A stretch of 64,000 nt of DNA from an uncultured Bacteroidales bacterium (GTDB taxonomy: Bacteria > Bacteroidota > Bacteroidia > Bacteroidales > Tenuifilaceae), in NCBI GenBank assembly GCA_937926785.1, contig CALBBQ010000024.1, forward strand, positions 1 through 64,000, given 5' to 3'. This document shows positions 23,593 to 31,626 of this stretch, one piece after another; position 1 is the stretch's first letter, and each line of letters starts with the position of its first letter. The position numbers were made by a program, and so were the translations under genes. Under the pieces are notes generated by a model. It saw nothing but the letters and a program-made list of their open reading frames with translations, did not search any database and had not been told where the DNA came from.

Positions 23593-24161
23593 ACGCTTTG
23601 GTTCAGATAGTCCACCCATCCGACGTGATTCGTTTGGGTTTGCAAGCGGTTCTGAATAATTTGCCGGGCTTACAGGTACTTGTTCATAGGGACTTTGGAA
23701 CGGTCTGTACTAATTTTTGCAGAAAAAATCTTATTCTATTCGATTTATCGCTTATACAAGATTTTGACGAATTAAAACGTACTTTCTGCAGAACTAAGCT
23801 GGATGGTGTGGCTATTGCCATTGATGGACAGAAGATGACACATGGCATTGCCAACATCAGCATCAACACAAGTGAGCAGAAGGTAAAGGAGCTGGTTGCC
23901 GAATTACTTGAGCTGAATAGCAAAAGTAAACCGAAATTGGATCAGAATTCATTGACCGACAGGGAGATTGATATTTTAAAATGCGTGGCTAAAGGACTTT
24001 CAAATAAAGAAATTGCCGATTTCCTTCACATCAGCATTCATACTGTAATAACACACCGCAAGAATATAACATCAAAGCTAGGTATTAAATCTGCTTCAGG
24101 GCTAACAATTTATGCCATTCTGGAAGGTTTTCTGAATCCAGCCGATATCACCTTGGGATAG
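23589..24161 (+). CDS. LuxR-type transcriptional regulator with atypical receiver
   Basis: The 190-residue protein ends in a clear LuxR/GerE helix-turn-helix (about 118-175: LTDREIDILKCVAKGLSNKEIADFLHISIHTVITHRKNI). The first 110 residues look like a degenerate receiver. D52 in ILFDL is placed like the phospho-acceptor, but the usual acidic pair after strand 1 is replaced by HPSD and the lysine motif is not seen. It carries cysteines C40, C44 and C67. Start and stop overlap with the RIC-like gene suggests a joint role in nitrosative or redox stress; a redox-sensing receiver is inference only. Confidence 0.85.
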   Translation: MNALVQIVHPSDVIRLGLQAVLNNLPGLQVLVHRDFGTVCTNFCRKNLILFDLSLIQDFDELKRTFCRTKLDGVAIAIDGQKMTHGIANISINTSEQKVKELVAELLELNSKSKPKLDQNSLTDREIDILKCVAKGLSNKEIADFLHISIHTVITHRKNITSKLGIKSASGLTIYAILEGFLNPADITLG

Positions 24162-24173
24162 TTCATATAGGCT

Positions 24174-25433
24174 TCACCTGTTATTCCTGCAAAGGTTGTA
24201 TTGTAACGACTGGGCCTCAAGGTTACCAAGGTTTGCAGAAATCGAAAAACTCTTGCAGGCTTCATTTTTTTCACCCAGAGCCAGAAGCGCTTTGGCCTTA
24301 CCCAGGTAAGCATCCGGTACTCTGAAGTTTTGTTTTATGTTGAATTCAAAGTCAGCAATGGATTCTTGTAAGTTTTTTGTTTTTAGATATATCGTTCCAC
24401 GTTTGAAAATTAGTTCCGGGTTGTTGGGAGAAATCCTGATGAGCTTTGCAATGGCTAGTAGGGCCTCAGTATAATACCCGGCTTCATAGGCGCAATCTAT
24501 TAATAGCTTGGTTGCAGTTAGGTTGTTTGGGTAGAATTCGCGGTATCTCTTAGTAGTTTCGTATGCTTTGTCCCAAAGCTTGAGGTTGGAAAGTATCTGC
24601 GCTTTGGTCAACAGGTATTCCGGATCGCCCCCGGAACTGGATATTGCCTGTTCAATGCGTATTAATGCTTTTGAATATTGATTTAGATGTGATAAGCATT
24701 GTGCCTGTAAAGCCAGGTACTGATGGTTTCTCTTGTATTTTCGATGCGCCATTACAAAATCATCAAGAGCGAGCTGGTAGTTTCCGGCATTCAGGTGAGC
24801 TTGGCCACGAAGTTCGTAAAAGGTTGCTTTTGATGCGGCTCTTTTAATTCGCTTGTTTAGCAGTTCAATAGCATCGTCGTAATGTCCTGCATCTATCAGG
24901 TAGCGGGCGTATTGAATGTCCCGTTCGGCGGGTGTGAACCAGTCCTTATCCCAGAGATTTTTCCATTCGGGATGATTTTTTAGCTTCTCAAAATCATCAT
25001 CGAGCATAAACCAACTCTCCGGCTCTTTGTATGCCGATTGCAGGTTATTCTTAGCCCACACAATGCAAGCCAGTGTATCGCCTTTTCTGCAGTAGGTTTT
25101 GGCTAGCCAAAAAGAGGCAGCTCCATAACGTTGCCTTTCGGCAAGGTTGAAACAGGTTATAGCATCGTTCAGGTGATTCGAGTGTAGTAACGCTTTCCCT
25201 TTTAACAAAAGGTACTGGTAGCGAACGGGTTTAAGTTTAAGGCACGAATCGGCCCAGTGGACTGCACTGGTGTAATCGTTTTGTGAGAGCGCTGCTTGCG
25301 CCCGGTAGTATGCCTCAGGAAATTGTTGGGCTGAGAGTGAATATGGAAAAAAGAAGGTTGATATCAGGGTGTAAACGAGAACTGAATGGTTCGAATGAAA
25401 CTTTACGCTTTTATCGGAATTGAAGCGAAGCAT
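24174..25433 (-). CDS. TPR-repeat protein, exported
   Basis: The 419-residue protein has an N-terminal hydrophobic segment ending in SLSAQ (about 17-35), probably a signal peptide; the first ATG gives a long n-region, so a later start is possible. The remainder is built of tetratricopeptide repeats, for example residues about 37-140 and 180-400 (KATFYELRGQAHLNAGNYQLALDDF and similar). TPR arrays mediate protein contacts; no catalytic domain is seen. It lies 4 nt downstream of pyk on the same strand, so it may be co-transcribed, and converges on the LuxR-type gene. Confidence 0.8.
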   Translation of the reverse strand: MLRFNSDKSVKFHSNHSVLVYTLISTFFFPYSLSAQQFPEAYYRAQAALSQNDYTSAVHWADSCLKLKPVRYQYLLLKGKALLHSNHLNDAITCFNLAERQRYGAASFWLAKTYCRKGDTLACIVWAKNNLQSAYKEPESWFMLDDDFEKLKNHPEWKNLWDKDWFTPAERDIQYARYLIDAGHYDDAIELLNKRIKRAASKATFYELRGQAHLNAGNYQLALDDFVMAHRKYKRNHQYLALQAQCLSHLNQYSKALIRIEQAISSSGGDPEYLLTKAQILSNLKLWDKAYETTKRYREFYPNNLTATKLLIDCAYEAGYYTEALLAIAKLIRISPNNPELIFKRGTIYLKTKNLQESIADFEFNIKQNFRVPDAYLGKAKALLALGEKNEACKSFSISANLGNLEAQSLQYNLCRNNR

Positions 25434-25437
25434 CCGG

Positions 25438-26850
25438 TTACCTACTGATAAGGTTTTTCACCTTACTAATTTCCATAAACGAAGCGCCATTGCTGGGACC
25501 AAAGCTACCACCGATTATCAGTACCATATCCTCCGAGGCAATTTTTCGGCGTTCGAGCATAACACCTATGGCATCGGTAAGGAAGTGGTCACGTGAAGTT
25601 CGGGGTTCCATGTACACGGCTTCCACCCCGTAAGAGAGCGATAGCTCTCTCATCACATGTTCCTTGTAGCAAATGGCATATATAGGGATTCGACCACGGA
25701 ATGCAGCAAGGTACCGGCCGGTTCGGCCTGTTAGGGTGTCAACTATTATGGCTTTTATGGGTAGCGAGGAGCATGCTCTAACAGCAGCTTTGGCCAGCGT
25801 GGCGGTAACCTCATTGTTCACCCTTACCAGGTTAAGGGTTAAGTCCGATTCTTGTACCTCCTCAACCTCCTGGGCTACGCGGGTCATAACCTCTACAGCC
25901 TCAACGGGGTACTGCCCGTAAGCGGTTTCACCGCTGAGCATGATGGCATCGGTACGCTGGTAAATGGCGTTGGCAATATCGCTGATTTCAGCACGGGTTG
26001 GACGAGGATGTTCAATCATGGTGTGGAGCATCTGTGTAGCAATGATTACCGGTTTTTTGCTCTCTATGCACTTGCGCACAATTCGGCGCTGGATGATGGG
26101 TAATTTCTCTGCAGGAATTTCAATCCCCAAATCGCCGCGTGCCACCATAATGCCGTAGGCATGGTCGAGTATTTCGTCGATGTTATCCACGCCTTGCTGG
26201 TTTTCTATTTTTGCAATGATCTTGATGGGGCTGTTGTGCTTATGCAGAATCTCTTTGATCTCAAGCACATCGTGTTTGTTGCGAACAAAGCTGTGGGCTA
26301 TGAAGTCGATATTATTTTCAATGGCAAACCTGACAAACTCTTTGTCCTTTTCGGTGAGCGAGGGTAGGTTGATATGGACATTCGGAATGTTGACACTCTT
26401 GCGAAGCTTTATGGTGCCACAGTTTGTAACTTCGCAAAGCAGGTAGTTGTCATCCTTTTCCAAAACTCTCAGTTCTATTTCACCATCGTCAATTAGTATT
26501 GTGTTTCCTACTGGCACCTCGGCTACAATATTGGGGTAGCTGACATATACAGTATCTCCGCTCGATTTACCATCCGGATTACCGATTAGCTTTACCCGCA
26601 TCCCTGCCTCAACCTTAACCTCTTCGCCATTCGATGAGGTGCGTATCTCAGGTCCTTTGGTATCGACCAGAATGGCAATATTTTCGGAAACCTTTCGGAT
26701 GTTCTCAATAAGAGTTTTGGCCGATTCGGGGCTCATGTGAGCTGTGTTCAACCGGGCTACATTCATTCCGGCCTCGTATAATGAACGGATAAAGTCAACA
26801 TCGCAACGTTTATCGGAAATGGTGGCAACTATTTTGGTGCGTTTGAGCAT
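25438..26850 (-). CDS. pyk: pyruvate kinase
   Basis: The 470-residue glycolytic enzyme transfers phosphate from PEP to ADP. TKIVATISDKRCDVDFIRSLYEAGMNVARLNTAH opens the barrel. It is followed by ILVDTKGPEIRTS, DFIAHSFVRNKHD, IIAKIENQQGVDNIDEI, MVARGDLGIEIP and TRAEISDIANAIYQRTDAIMLSGETAYGQYP, covering the metal, PEP and K-binding sites. The C-terminal regulatory domain runs from about 340. It is the standard single-domain-set bacterial type. PPDK is also present in this window, so both directions between PEP and pyruvate are available. A -7 element lies close upstream. Confidence 0.97.
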   Translation of the reverse strand: MLKRTKIVATISDKRCDVDFIRSLYEAGMNVARLNTAHMSPESAKTLIENIRKVSENIAILVDTKGPEIRTSSNGEEVKVEAGMRVKLIGNPDGKSSGDTVYVSYPNIVAEVPVGNTILIDDGEIELRVLEKDDNYLLCEVTNCGTIKLRKSVNIPNVHINLPSLTEKDKEFVRFAIENNIDFIAHSFVRNKHDVLEIKEILHKHNSPIKIIAKIENQQGVDNIDEILDHAYGIMVARGDLGIEIPAEKLPIIQRRIVRKCIESKKPVIIATQMLHTMIEHPRPTRAEISDIANAIYQRTDAIMLSGETAYGQYPVEAVEVMTRVAQEVEEVQESDLTLNLVRVNNEVTATLAKAAVRACSSLPIKAIIVDTLTGRTGRYLAAFRGRIPIYAICYKEHVMRELSLSYGVEAVYMEPRTSRDHFLTDAIGVMLERRKIASEDMVLIIGGSFGPSNGASFMEISKVKNLISR

Positions 26851-26866
26851 AGGATAAACTTTTGCG

Positions 26867-26874
26867 CAAAAATA
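26867..26874 (-). promoter_or_regulatory. -7 element for pyk
   Basis: TATTTTTG on the minus strand matches TAnnTTTG. It lies 16 nt before the pyk ATG, so the leader would be very short. No -33 was found. Confidence 0.4.
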
Positions 26875-26971
26875 CAGCTTTTTTCGGCCTTGTTGTTAAA
26901 AATCACCCCTGAAAACATTGCAAATGTTTGCGAACGGTGGTATTTTGCAGCAAACTTTTGATGTTTTTTGC

Positions 26972-27868
26972 ATGGGTTGGGACAGAGCCATAGACGATTA
27001 CATCAACTTTTTAAGGCTGGAGAAATCTCTTTCAGAGAATTCCATATCGGCCTACCAAACCGATATGGAAAAGTTTCGCCAGTTTGCCGAAGCAAAAGGT
27101 GTTGAACCTGAATCAGTTGATCGGGTTCACGTGGAAGATTTCTTGGCTCAGCTTCACGACATGGGGCTGAACAAACGCTCTCAATCCCGCATCCTATCAG
27201 GAGTGAGGGGGTTCTACAAGTACCTTCTAATTGAGGAGGTGGTTGATAAGGATCCCACGGAACTTGTTGATTCTCCTAAGGTAGGAAGGAAATTGCCCGA
27301 AGTGCTCAGCGTAGCTGAGATTGATGCCATGCAGGCTGCTATCGACCTGAGCAAGCCCGATGGCCACCGGAACAAGGCTATTATTGAAACCCTGTATAGC
27401 TGCGGGTTGCGGGTTTCTGAACTCATTTCGCTCAGGCTCACTGATCTCTTCTTTTCCGATGGGTTTATCAGGGTAATCGGTAAAGGTGATAAGGAGCGAT
27501 TGGTGCCCATTGGAACAAAAGCCATTAACGACATCAATGTTTACTTAAGTCAAAGGAACGATGTGGGGAGTCGTATCGATCCGGAGTACAGGAATATTCT
27601 GTTCCTTAACCGTTTTGGCCGGCAGCTTACCAGGGAGATGGTATTCACAATCATTAAAAAATGTGCTGCTCTGGCCGGTATAAAAAAGAATATTAGCCCA
27701 CATACCCTTAGGCACTCATTTGCCACGCATTTGGTGGAAGGCGGAGCCGATTTAAGGGCCGTACAGGAGATGCTGGGACATGAATCCATCCAAACTACCG
27801 AAATATACACGCACTTGGATAGCAAGTTCCTACGCGATACCATTCTTAAATTTCATCCTCATAAATAA
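26972..27868 (+). CDS. xerD: site-specific tyrosine recombinase XerD
   Basis: The 298-residue tyrosine recombinase resolves chromosome dimers at dif with XerC and FtsK. The N-terminal SAM-like core-binding domain (about 1-95) is followed by the catalytic domain with R147, K171, H244, R247, H270 and nucleophile Y279, all in place. Length equals E. coli XerD. The ATG at 26972 (MGWDRAIDDYINFLRLEKSLS) gives the normal N terminus; the 18-residue upstream extension is unlikely. A 59-codon winged-helix ORF follows 24 nt later. Confidence 0.93.
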   Translation: MGWDRAIDDYINFLRLEKSLSENSISAYQTDMEKFRQFAEAKGVEPESVDRVHVEDFLAQLHDMGLNKRSQSRILSGVRGFYKYLLIEEVVDKDPTELVDSPKVGRKLPEVLSVAEIDAMQAAIDLSKPDGHRNKAIIETLYSCGLRVSELISLRLTDLFFSDGFIRVIGKGDKERLVPIGTKAINDINVYLSQRNDVGSRIDPEYRNILFLNRFGRQLTREMVFTIIKKCAALAGIKKNISPHTLRHSFATHLVEGGADLRAVQEMLGHESIQTTEIYTHLDSKFLRDTILKFHPHK

Positions 27869-27892
27869 ATCGATAACCTAATTTTTTAAGCT

Positions 27893-28072
27893 ATGGATGC
27901 CAATGAGAAAGTAATTCAGACCCTGAAGTTGGCGGGTAAACCGATGAAGGCAGGTGAGATAGCAGATGCTGCTGGAATTGATAAAAAAGAGGTGGATAAA
28001 GCCATTAAGAAGCTGGTAGCCGAGGGTAAGCTGCACTCGCCTCAACGCTGCTTTTACGATGTGAAAAAGTGA
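27893..28072 (+). CDS. small winged-helix protein, 59 aa
   Basis: The frame opens at ATG 27893 and ends at TGA 28072, 24 nt after xerD. The product begins MDANEKVIQTLKLAGKPMKA and reads as a compact winged-helix domain: helix 1 (about 4-14), helix 2 plus recognition helix (GEIADAAGIDKKEVDKAIKKLVAEG, about 21-45) and a short wing ending in HSPQRCFYDV. Similar free-standing wHTH proteins occur in archaea and Bacteroidota with unknown targets. A terminator follows directly. Function is not known; DNA binding is inferred from fold. Confidence 0.75.
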   Translation: MDANEKVIQTLKLAGKPMKAGEIADAAGIDKKEVDKAIKKLVAEGKLHSPQRCFYDVKK

Positions 28073-28076
28073 AATG

Positions 28077-28106
28077 AAAAACGGGTTGAAATTTCAACCC
28101 GTTTTT
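28077..28106. terminator. bidirectional terminator
   Basis: A perfect palindromic hairpin with core ACGGGTTGAAA/TTTCAACCCGT (28081-28102) is flanked by A4 and T4, giving 15-bp arms. It sits between the small winged-helix gene (plus) and the tricorn-like gene (minus), both of which end toward it. Confidence 0.9.
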
Positions 28107-28119
28107 CATTTACTACCTG

Positions 28120-31100
28120 TTACTTCGACCTGTCCGGTGCTGTGGGAACTCCGGGAAGGGGTTTGTAATCCTTTAGCATACCCTTTATCACCTCGATAGC
28201 TTTATTCAGCTGGTCGTCTTGTCCCATATACTCAAGGTAAGGGTCGTTGTCGATGGTTATATCGGGGTCAACACCATGTCCCTCAATAATCCACTCACCA
28301 GTGTCAACGCTGTAGCTGGTGAACTCCGGCTTGCGCAGGTCGCCACCATCAACAAAGGGGAGCGATCCGGAAATTCCGACAATTCCGCCCCAGGTTCGAA
28401 CGCCAATGAGAGGACCTAGCCCCAGCTTTTTGAAACCGTAGGGGAACAGATCACCGTCGGAAGCTGAGTACCTGTCAATCAAAACAACCTTTGGCCCGTA
28501 GTGGGTTTGTGCAGGTATGGTTGATGGGATATCGGAACCACGGCGCATGTTCATCCTGTACACAATACGGCTTAAGCGTTCAAGTATCATGGGCGATACG
28601 TTTCCTCCGCCATTTCCGCGGTCGTCAATTATGAGCGCTTTCTTGGTGAGCTGGGGATAGAAATGCTTGACAAACTCGTTCAGCCCGGCTACTCCCATGT
28701 CGGGTATATGGATGTAACCCACTTCGCCATTGGTGGCCTCGTTCACTTTCCGAATATTATTCTGTACCCAGGTGTAGTAGTACAGCTCCGACTCATTGGC
28801 AATGGGTTTTACCAAAACTTTACGGCTACCAGAGGTTTGAGGTGCAGAATTTACGGTCAGTTCCACTGTTTTGTCAGCCTTATTCAGTAGGGTGGAGTAA
28901 ATATCTGCAGTATTTTTCAGGTCGAGCCCATCAACGGCGATTATGTAGTCGCCTTCTTTAACATTTACCCCAATTTCTCTTAAGGGTGAGCGGAGCGCAT
29001 CGCTCCAGTTGGCTCCCTCAAGGATTTTATCAATTCTGAAGTAGCCGCTGGAATGCTTGCTCAGCTTGGCCCCTAAAAGTCCGGTGTTTATCCTTTCCGG
29101 TTCGGGTTTATCGCCACTGTTCACATAGGCGTGGCCTACGTTCAGCTCGCCTATCATCTCGCCTATGATGTAGGTCAGGTCGTTGCGGTGGTTAACATGG
29201 GGTACAAGAACAGCGTACTTATCGTGCATGGCTTTCCAGTCAACCCCATGCATGTTTTCAACATAGAAGAAATCGCGCATCTGACGCCAGCTCTCATCGA
29301 ATATTTGCTTCCACTCCTTGTGGTAATCAACCCATACCTTCATGTCGCTAAGGTCTATGGTTTTTTCCATGTTGATTTTGGCATTCGGTAGGTCGATAAC
29401 TGCGTATGAACGGTTCTTGGCAACCAACATTTTCTTGCCGTTGGCAGAAATTACAAAACGGATGGATTCGCCGAGTTCCGTTTCCTTCTGCTTTTTCAGG
29501 TCATACATCATGGCAACCGATTTCTGATCGGCCGAGCTGGAATAGTTATAGTAAACCTTACCATCAATGCAGTAGATGTTGGAATACCTGCCGGCTTTGC
29601 CGGGCAGCTCGACGGTGCGATTCTCAATCCCCTCAAAATCAATCTTAACGGGCTGAACGTCAACTTTTGGTTTTTCCTCGGTTTTTGCGGTAGTTTTTTT
29701 AGCATCCTTTGCAGGCTGCTGGGGTTGCTCCGGCTTGGTTTCGGGTTTTACCAAGTTGTTTTCCGGCGCAAAGGGCGAGGGAGTATCTTTAGCCAGCATT
29801 ACCATGTAAACCTTGCTCATATCGGTGTAGGCATGATTCCATTCCGTGGTGCTGTATATGGGGCTGAACTCCCGGTCGGAAACGTATAGCAGATACTTCC
29901 CATCGTTCGAAAATACAGGGCTATATGATGAGAACCAGCCGCTGGATACGGGTTTTGCTGATTTGCTGTCGAGGTTATAAACATAAACCACCGAAAAACG
30001 ATTTTCGTCGGCTGTGGCGTAGGTTATCCACTTGCTATCGGGCGACCAGCTGTAGTTGAAGATTAGACCATAGCGTCCTGTGGCTACTTCAGTCACCTTT
30101 TTGGTCTCGATATCAATGTACTGAAGCCTTCCAAGCCGGTCGCTGAAAAGAATCTTCTTGCTATCGGGCGACCATTTTATGGTGTATATGTAGTTGTTGA
30201 TACCGGAAGTTAGCTGCGTGGCAGGAGCGCTACCATCCTGGTTCTGAATGTAAACTTCGTACTCACCAGTTTTATCGGATAGGTAGGCAATCCATTTTCC
30301 ATCGGGCGACCAGGTTGCCTCACGTTCGTGAGCATCGGAACTTGAGGTAAGGTTGTAGGTAATACCCTTTTCCGATGGAAGGGTGTAAATGTCACCTCGG
30401 GCGCTGAATACTACCCGTTCGCCATTGGGCGAAAGATCAATCCGGTTGATGCGCTTGCTAGCATCAACCAACGCGTTTCGGGAGTAGTTCTGGTCATCGG
30501 CAATGGTTACGTTTATCTTACGTGTGGATCGGATTTTAACATCGAAAGCGAACAGGTAGCCACCCTTCTCAAACACAATGGTGTTCTGGTCGAATGAGGG
30601 AAACTTGATATCGTAATCGGTGAACTGGGTAACCTTTTCGGTTTGCTTGGTTTTGGTGTTATAAACAAAGAGGTTCATAGTCCGGTCACGATCCGATAGG
30701 AAAAATATTTCGTCGCCAATCCACATGGGGAAGATGTCCTGAGCGGGGTTTTCGGTAATGTTGCTAACTTGCTTTGTATCAAAATTGAAGATCCAGATAT
30801 CATCGGCCATTCCCCCTTTATAGTATTTCCAGGTACGGAACTCACGGAAAACCCGGTTAAAAGCAAGCTGTTTACCATCAGCCGAGAATGAACAGAAACC
30901 ACCACCCGAAAGTGGAATTTCTTCTGATATCCCGCCTTCGGCCGGTACCATGAATAACCCCCCGACAAAGTCGTTGAAGCTTTGCTTACGGGAGCGATAC
31001 ACAATCTTTTTTCCATCGGGTGTCCATGCCATCACGATGTTGTTGGGCCCCATTCGGTCCGATACATCGTCGCGTTTTAGTGTGGCCGTGTAGGTTAAAC

Positions 31101-31401
31101 GTTTGGGCACTCCGCCGTTTGCCGAAATACTGAATACCTCAGTGTTGCCATCGTACTGTCCGGTAAACGCGATGCTGCTTCCATCGGGGGAGTAGCGCGC
31201 AAACATTTCGTACCCAACATGAGAGGTGAGTTTTCGGGCAATGCCACCGCTGAGGGGCACCGTGTAAAGATCACCTGCATAGGTGAATACAACCTGATTG
31301 TCATGTACGCTTGGGAATCGCATTAACCTTGCTTCCTGAGCATGCATGGTTGTTATGCCAAGCATTAGCGACAACCATACCAAAAGAGTTTTTCTTGTCA
31401 T
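28120..31401 (-). CDS. tricorn-like S41 protease, exported
   Basis: The 1093-residue exported protein has a signal peptide (about 1-21, ending MHAQ). WD40/PD40 beta-propeller repeats follow (about 30-560, with repeated SPDGK-type turns), then a Pro/Lys-rich linker (about 565-600), a C1 helical region (about 710-780), a PDZ domain (about 800-890) and the S41 catalytic core. The serine nucleophile is in RYSASDGDLFPYGFKKLGLG, after GNGGGNVSP. This is the domain order of tricorn protease, which in archaea forms a giant capsid and degrades peptides from the proteasome; in Bacteroidota the role is periplasmic peptide breakdown. It is minus-strand and monocistronic. Confidence 0.93.
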   Translation of the reverse strand: MTRKTLLVWLSLMLGITTMHAQEARLMRFPSVHDNQVVFTYAGDLYTVPLSGGIARKLTSHVGYEMFARYSPDGSSIAFTGQYDGNTEVFSISANGGVPKRLTYTATLKRDDVSDRMGPNNIVMAWTPDGKKIVYRSRKQSFNDFVGGLFMVPAEGGISEEIPLSGGGFCSFSADGKQLAFNRVFREFRTWKYYKGGMADDIWIFNFDTKQVSNITENPAQDIFPMWIGDEIFFLSDRDRTMNLFVYNTKTKQTEKVTQFTDYDIKFPSFDQNTIVFEKGGYLFAFDVKIRSTRKINVTIADDQNYSRNALVDASKRINRIDLSPNGERVVFSARGDIYTLPSEKGITYNLTSSSDAHEREATWSPDGKWIAYLSDKTGEYEVYIQNQDGSAPATQLTSGINNYIYTIKWSPDSKKILFSDRLGRLQYIDIETKKVTEVATGRYGLIFNYSWSPDSKWITYATADENRFSVVYVYNLDSKSAKPVSSGWFSSYSPVFSNDGKYLLYVSDREFSPIYSTTEWNHAYTDMSKVYMVMLAKDTPSPFAPENNLVKPETKPEQPQQPAKDAKKTTAKTEEKPKVDVQPVKIDFEGIENRTVELPGKAGRYSNIYCIDGKVYYNYSSSADQKSVAMMYDLKKQKETELGESIRFVISANGKKMLVAKNRSYAVIDLPNAKINMEKTIDLSDMKVWVDYHKEWKQIFDESWRQMRDFFYVENMHGVDWKAMHDKYAVLVPHVNHRNDLTYIIGEMIGELNVGHAYVNSGDKPEPERINTGLLGAKLSKHSSGYFRIDKILEGANWSDALRSPLREIGVNVKEGDYIIAVDGLDLKNTADIYSTLLNKADKTVELTVNSAPQTSGSRKVLVKPIANESELYYYTWVQNNIRKVNEATNGEVGYIHIPDMGVAGLNEFVKHFYPQLTKKALIIDDRGNGGGNVSPMILERLSRIVYRMNMRRGSDIPSTIPAQTHYGPKVVLIDRYSASDGDLFPYGFKKLGLGPLIGVRTWGGIVGISGSLPFVDGGDLRKPEFTSYSVDTGEWIIEGHGVDPDITIDNDPYLEYMGQDDQLNKAIEVIKGMLKDYKPLPGVPTAPDRSK

Positions 31402-31592
31402 ACCGGTTATTTTAGGTTTTAGTTTATCAGATTTCTTTATTTAGATGGTGTTAGCATCCTAAAGTTTAAGAGCCATAATTCTTGAAGGTTTCAAGTTACA
31501 AAAATTCAGCTTTCGTTGATAATTTTTGATGTACTGTTTACAACTATTGGTTAAATGCACTATTTATGCTGTGCCTAACTGTAAGGGAATGT

Positions 31593-31600
31593 TATTTTTG
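31593..31600 (+). promoter_or_regulatory. -7 element for GH3/beta-lactamase gene
   Basis: TATTTTTG matches TAnnTTTG. Transcription would start at about 31605, so the upstream ATG at 31603 cannot be used and the start at 31627 is preferred. Confidence 0.5.
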
Positions 31601-31626
31601 TAATGTTTTTAAAAGTTCTAACCACC

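Noticed and set aside
26972..28072. Integrase and excisionase of a mobile element
   Set aside because: The recombinase has the exact length and residues of housekeeping XerD, and no attachment sites or phage genes surround it.
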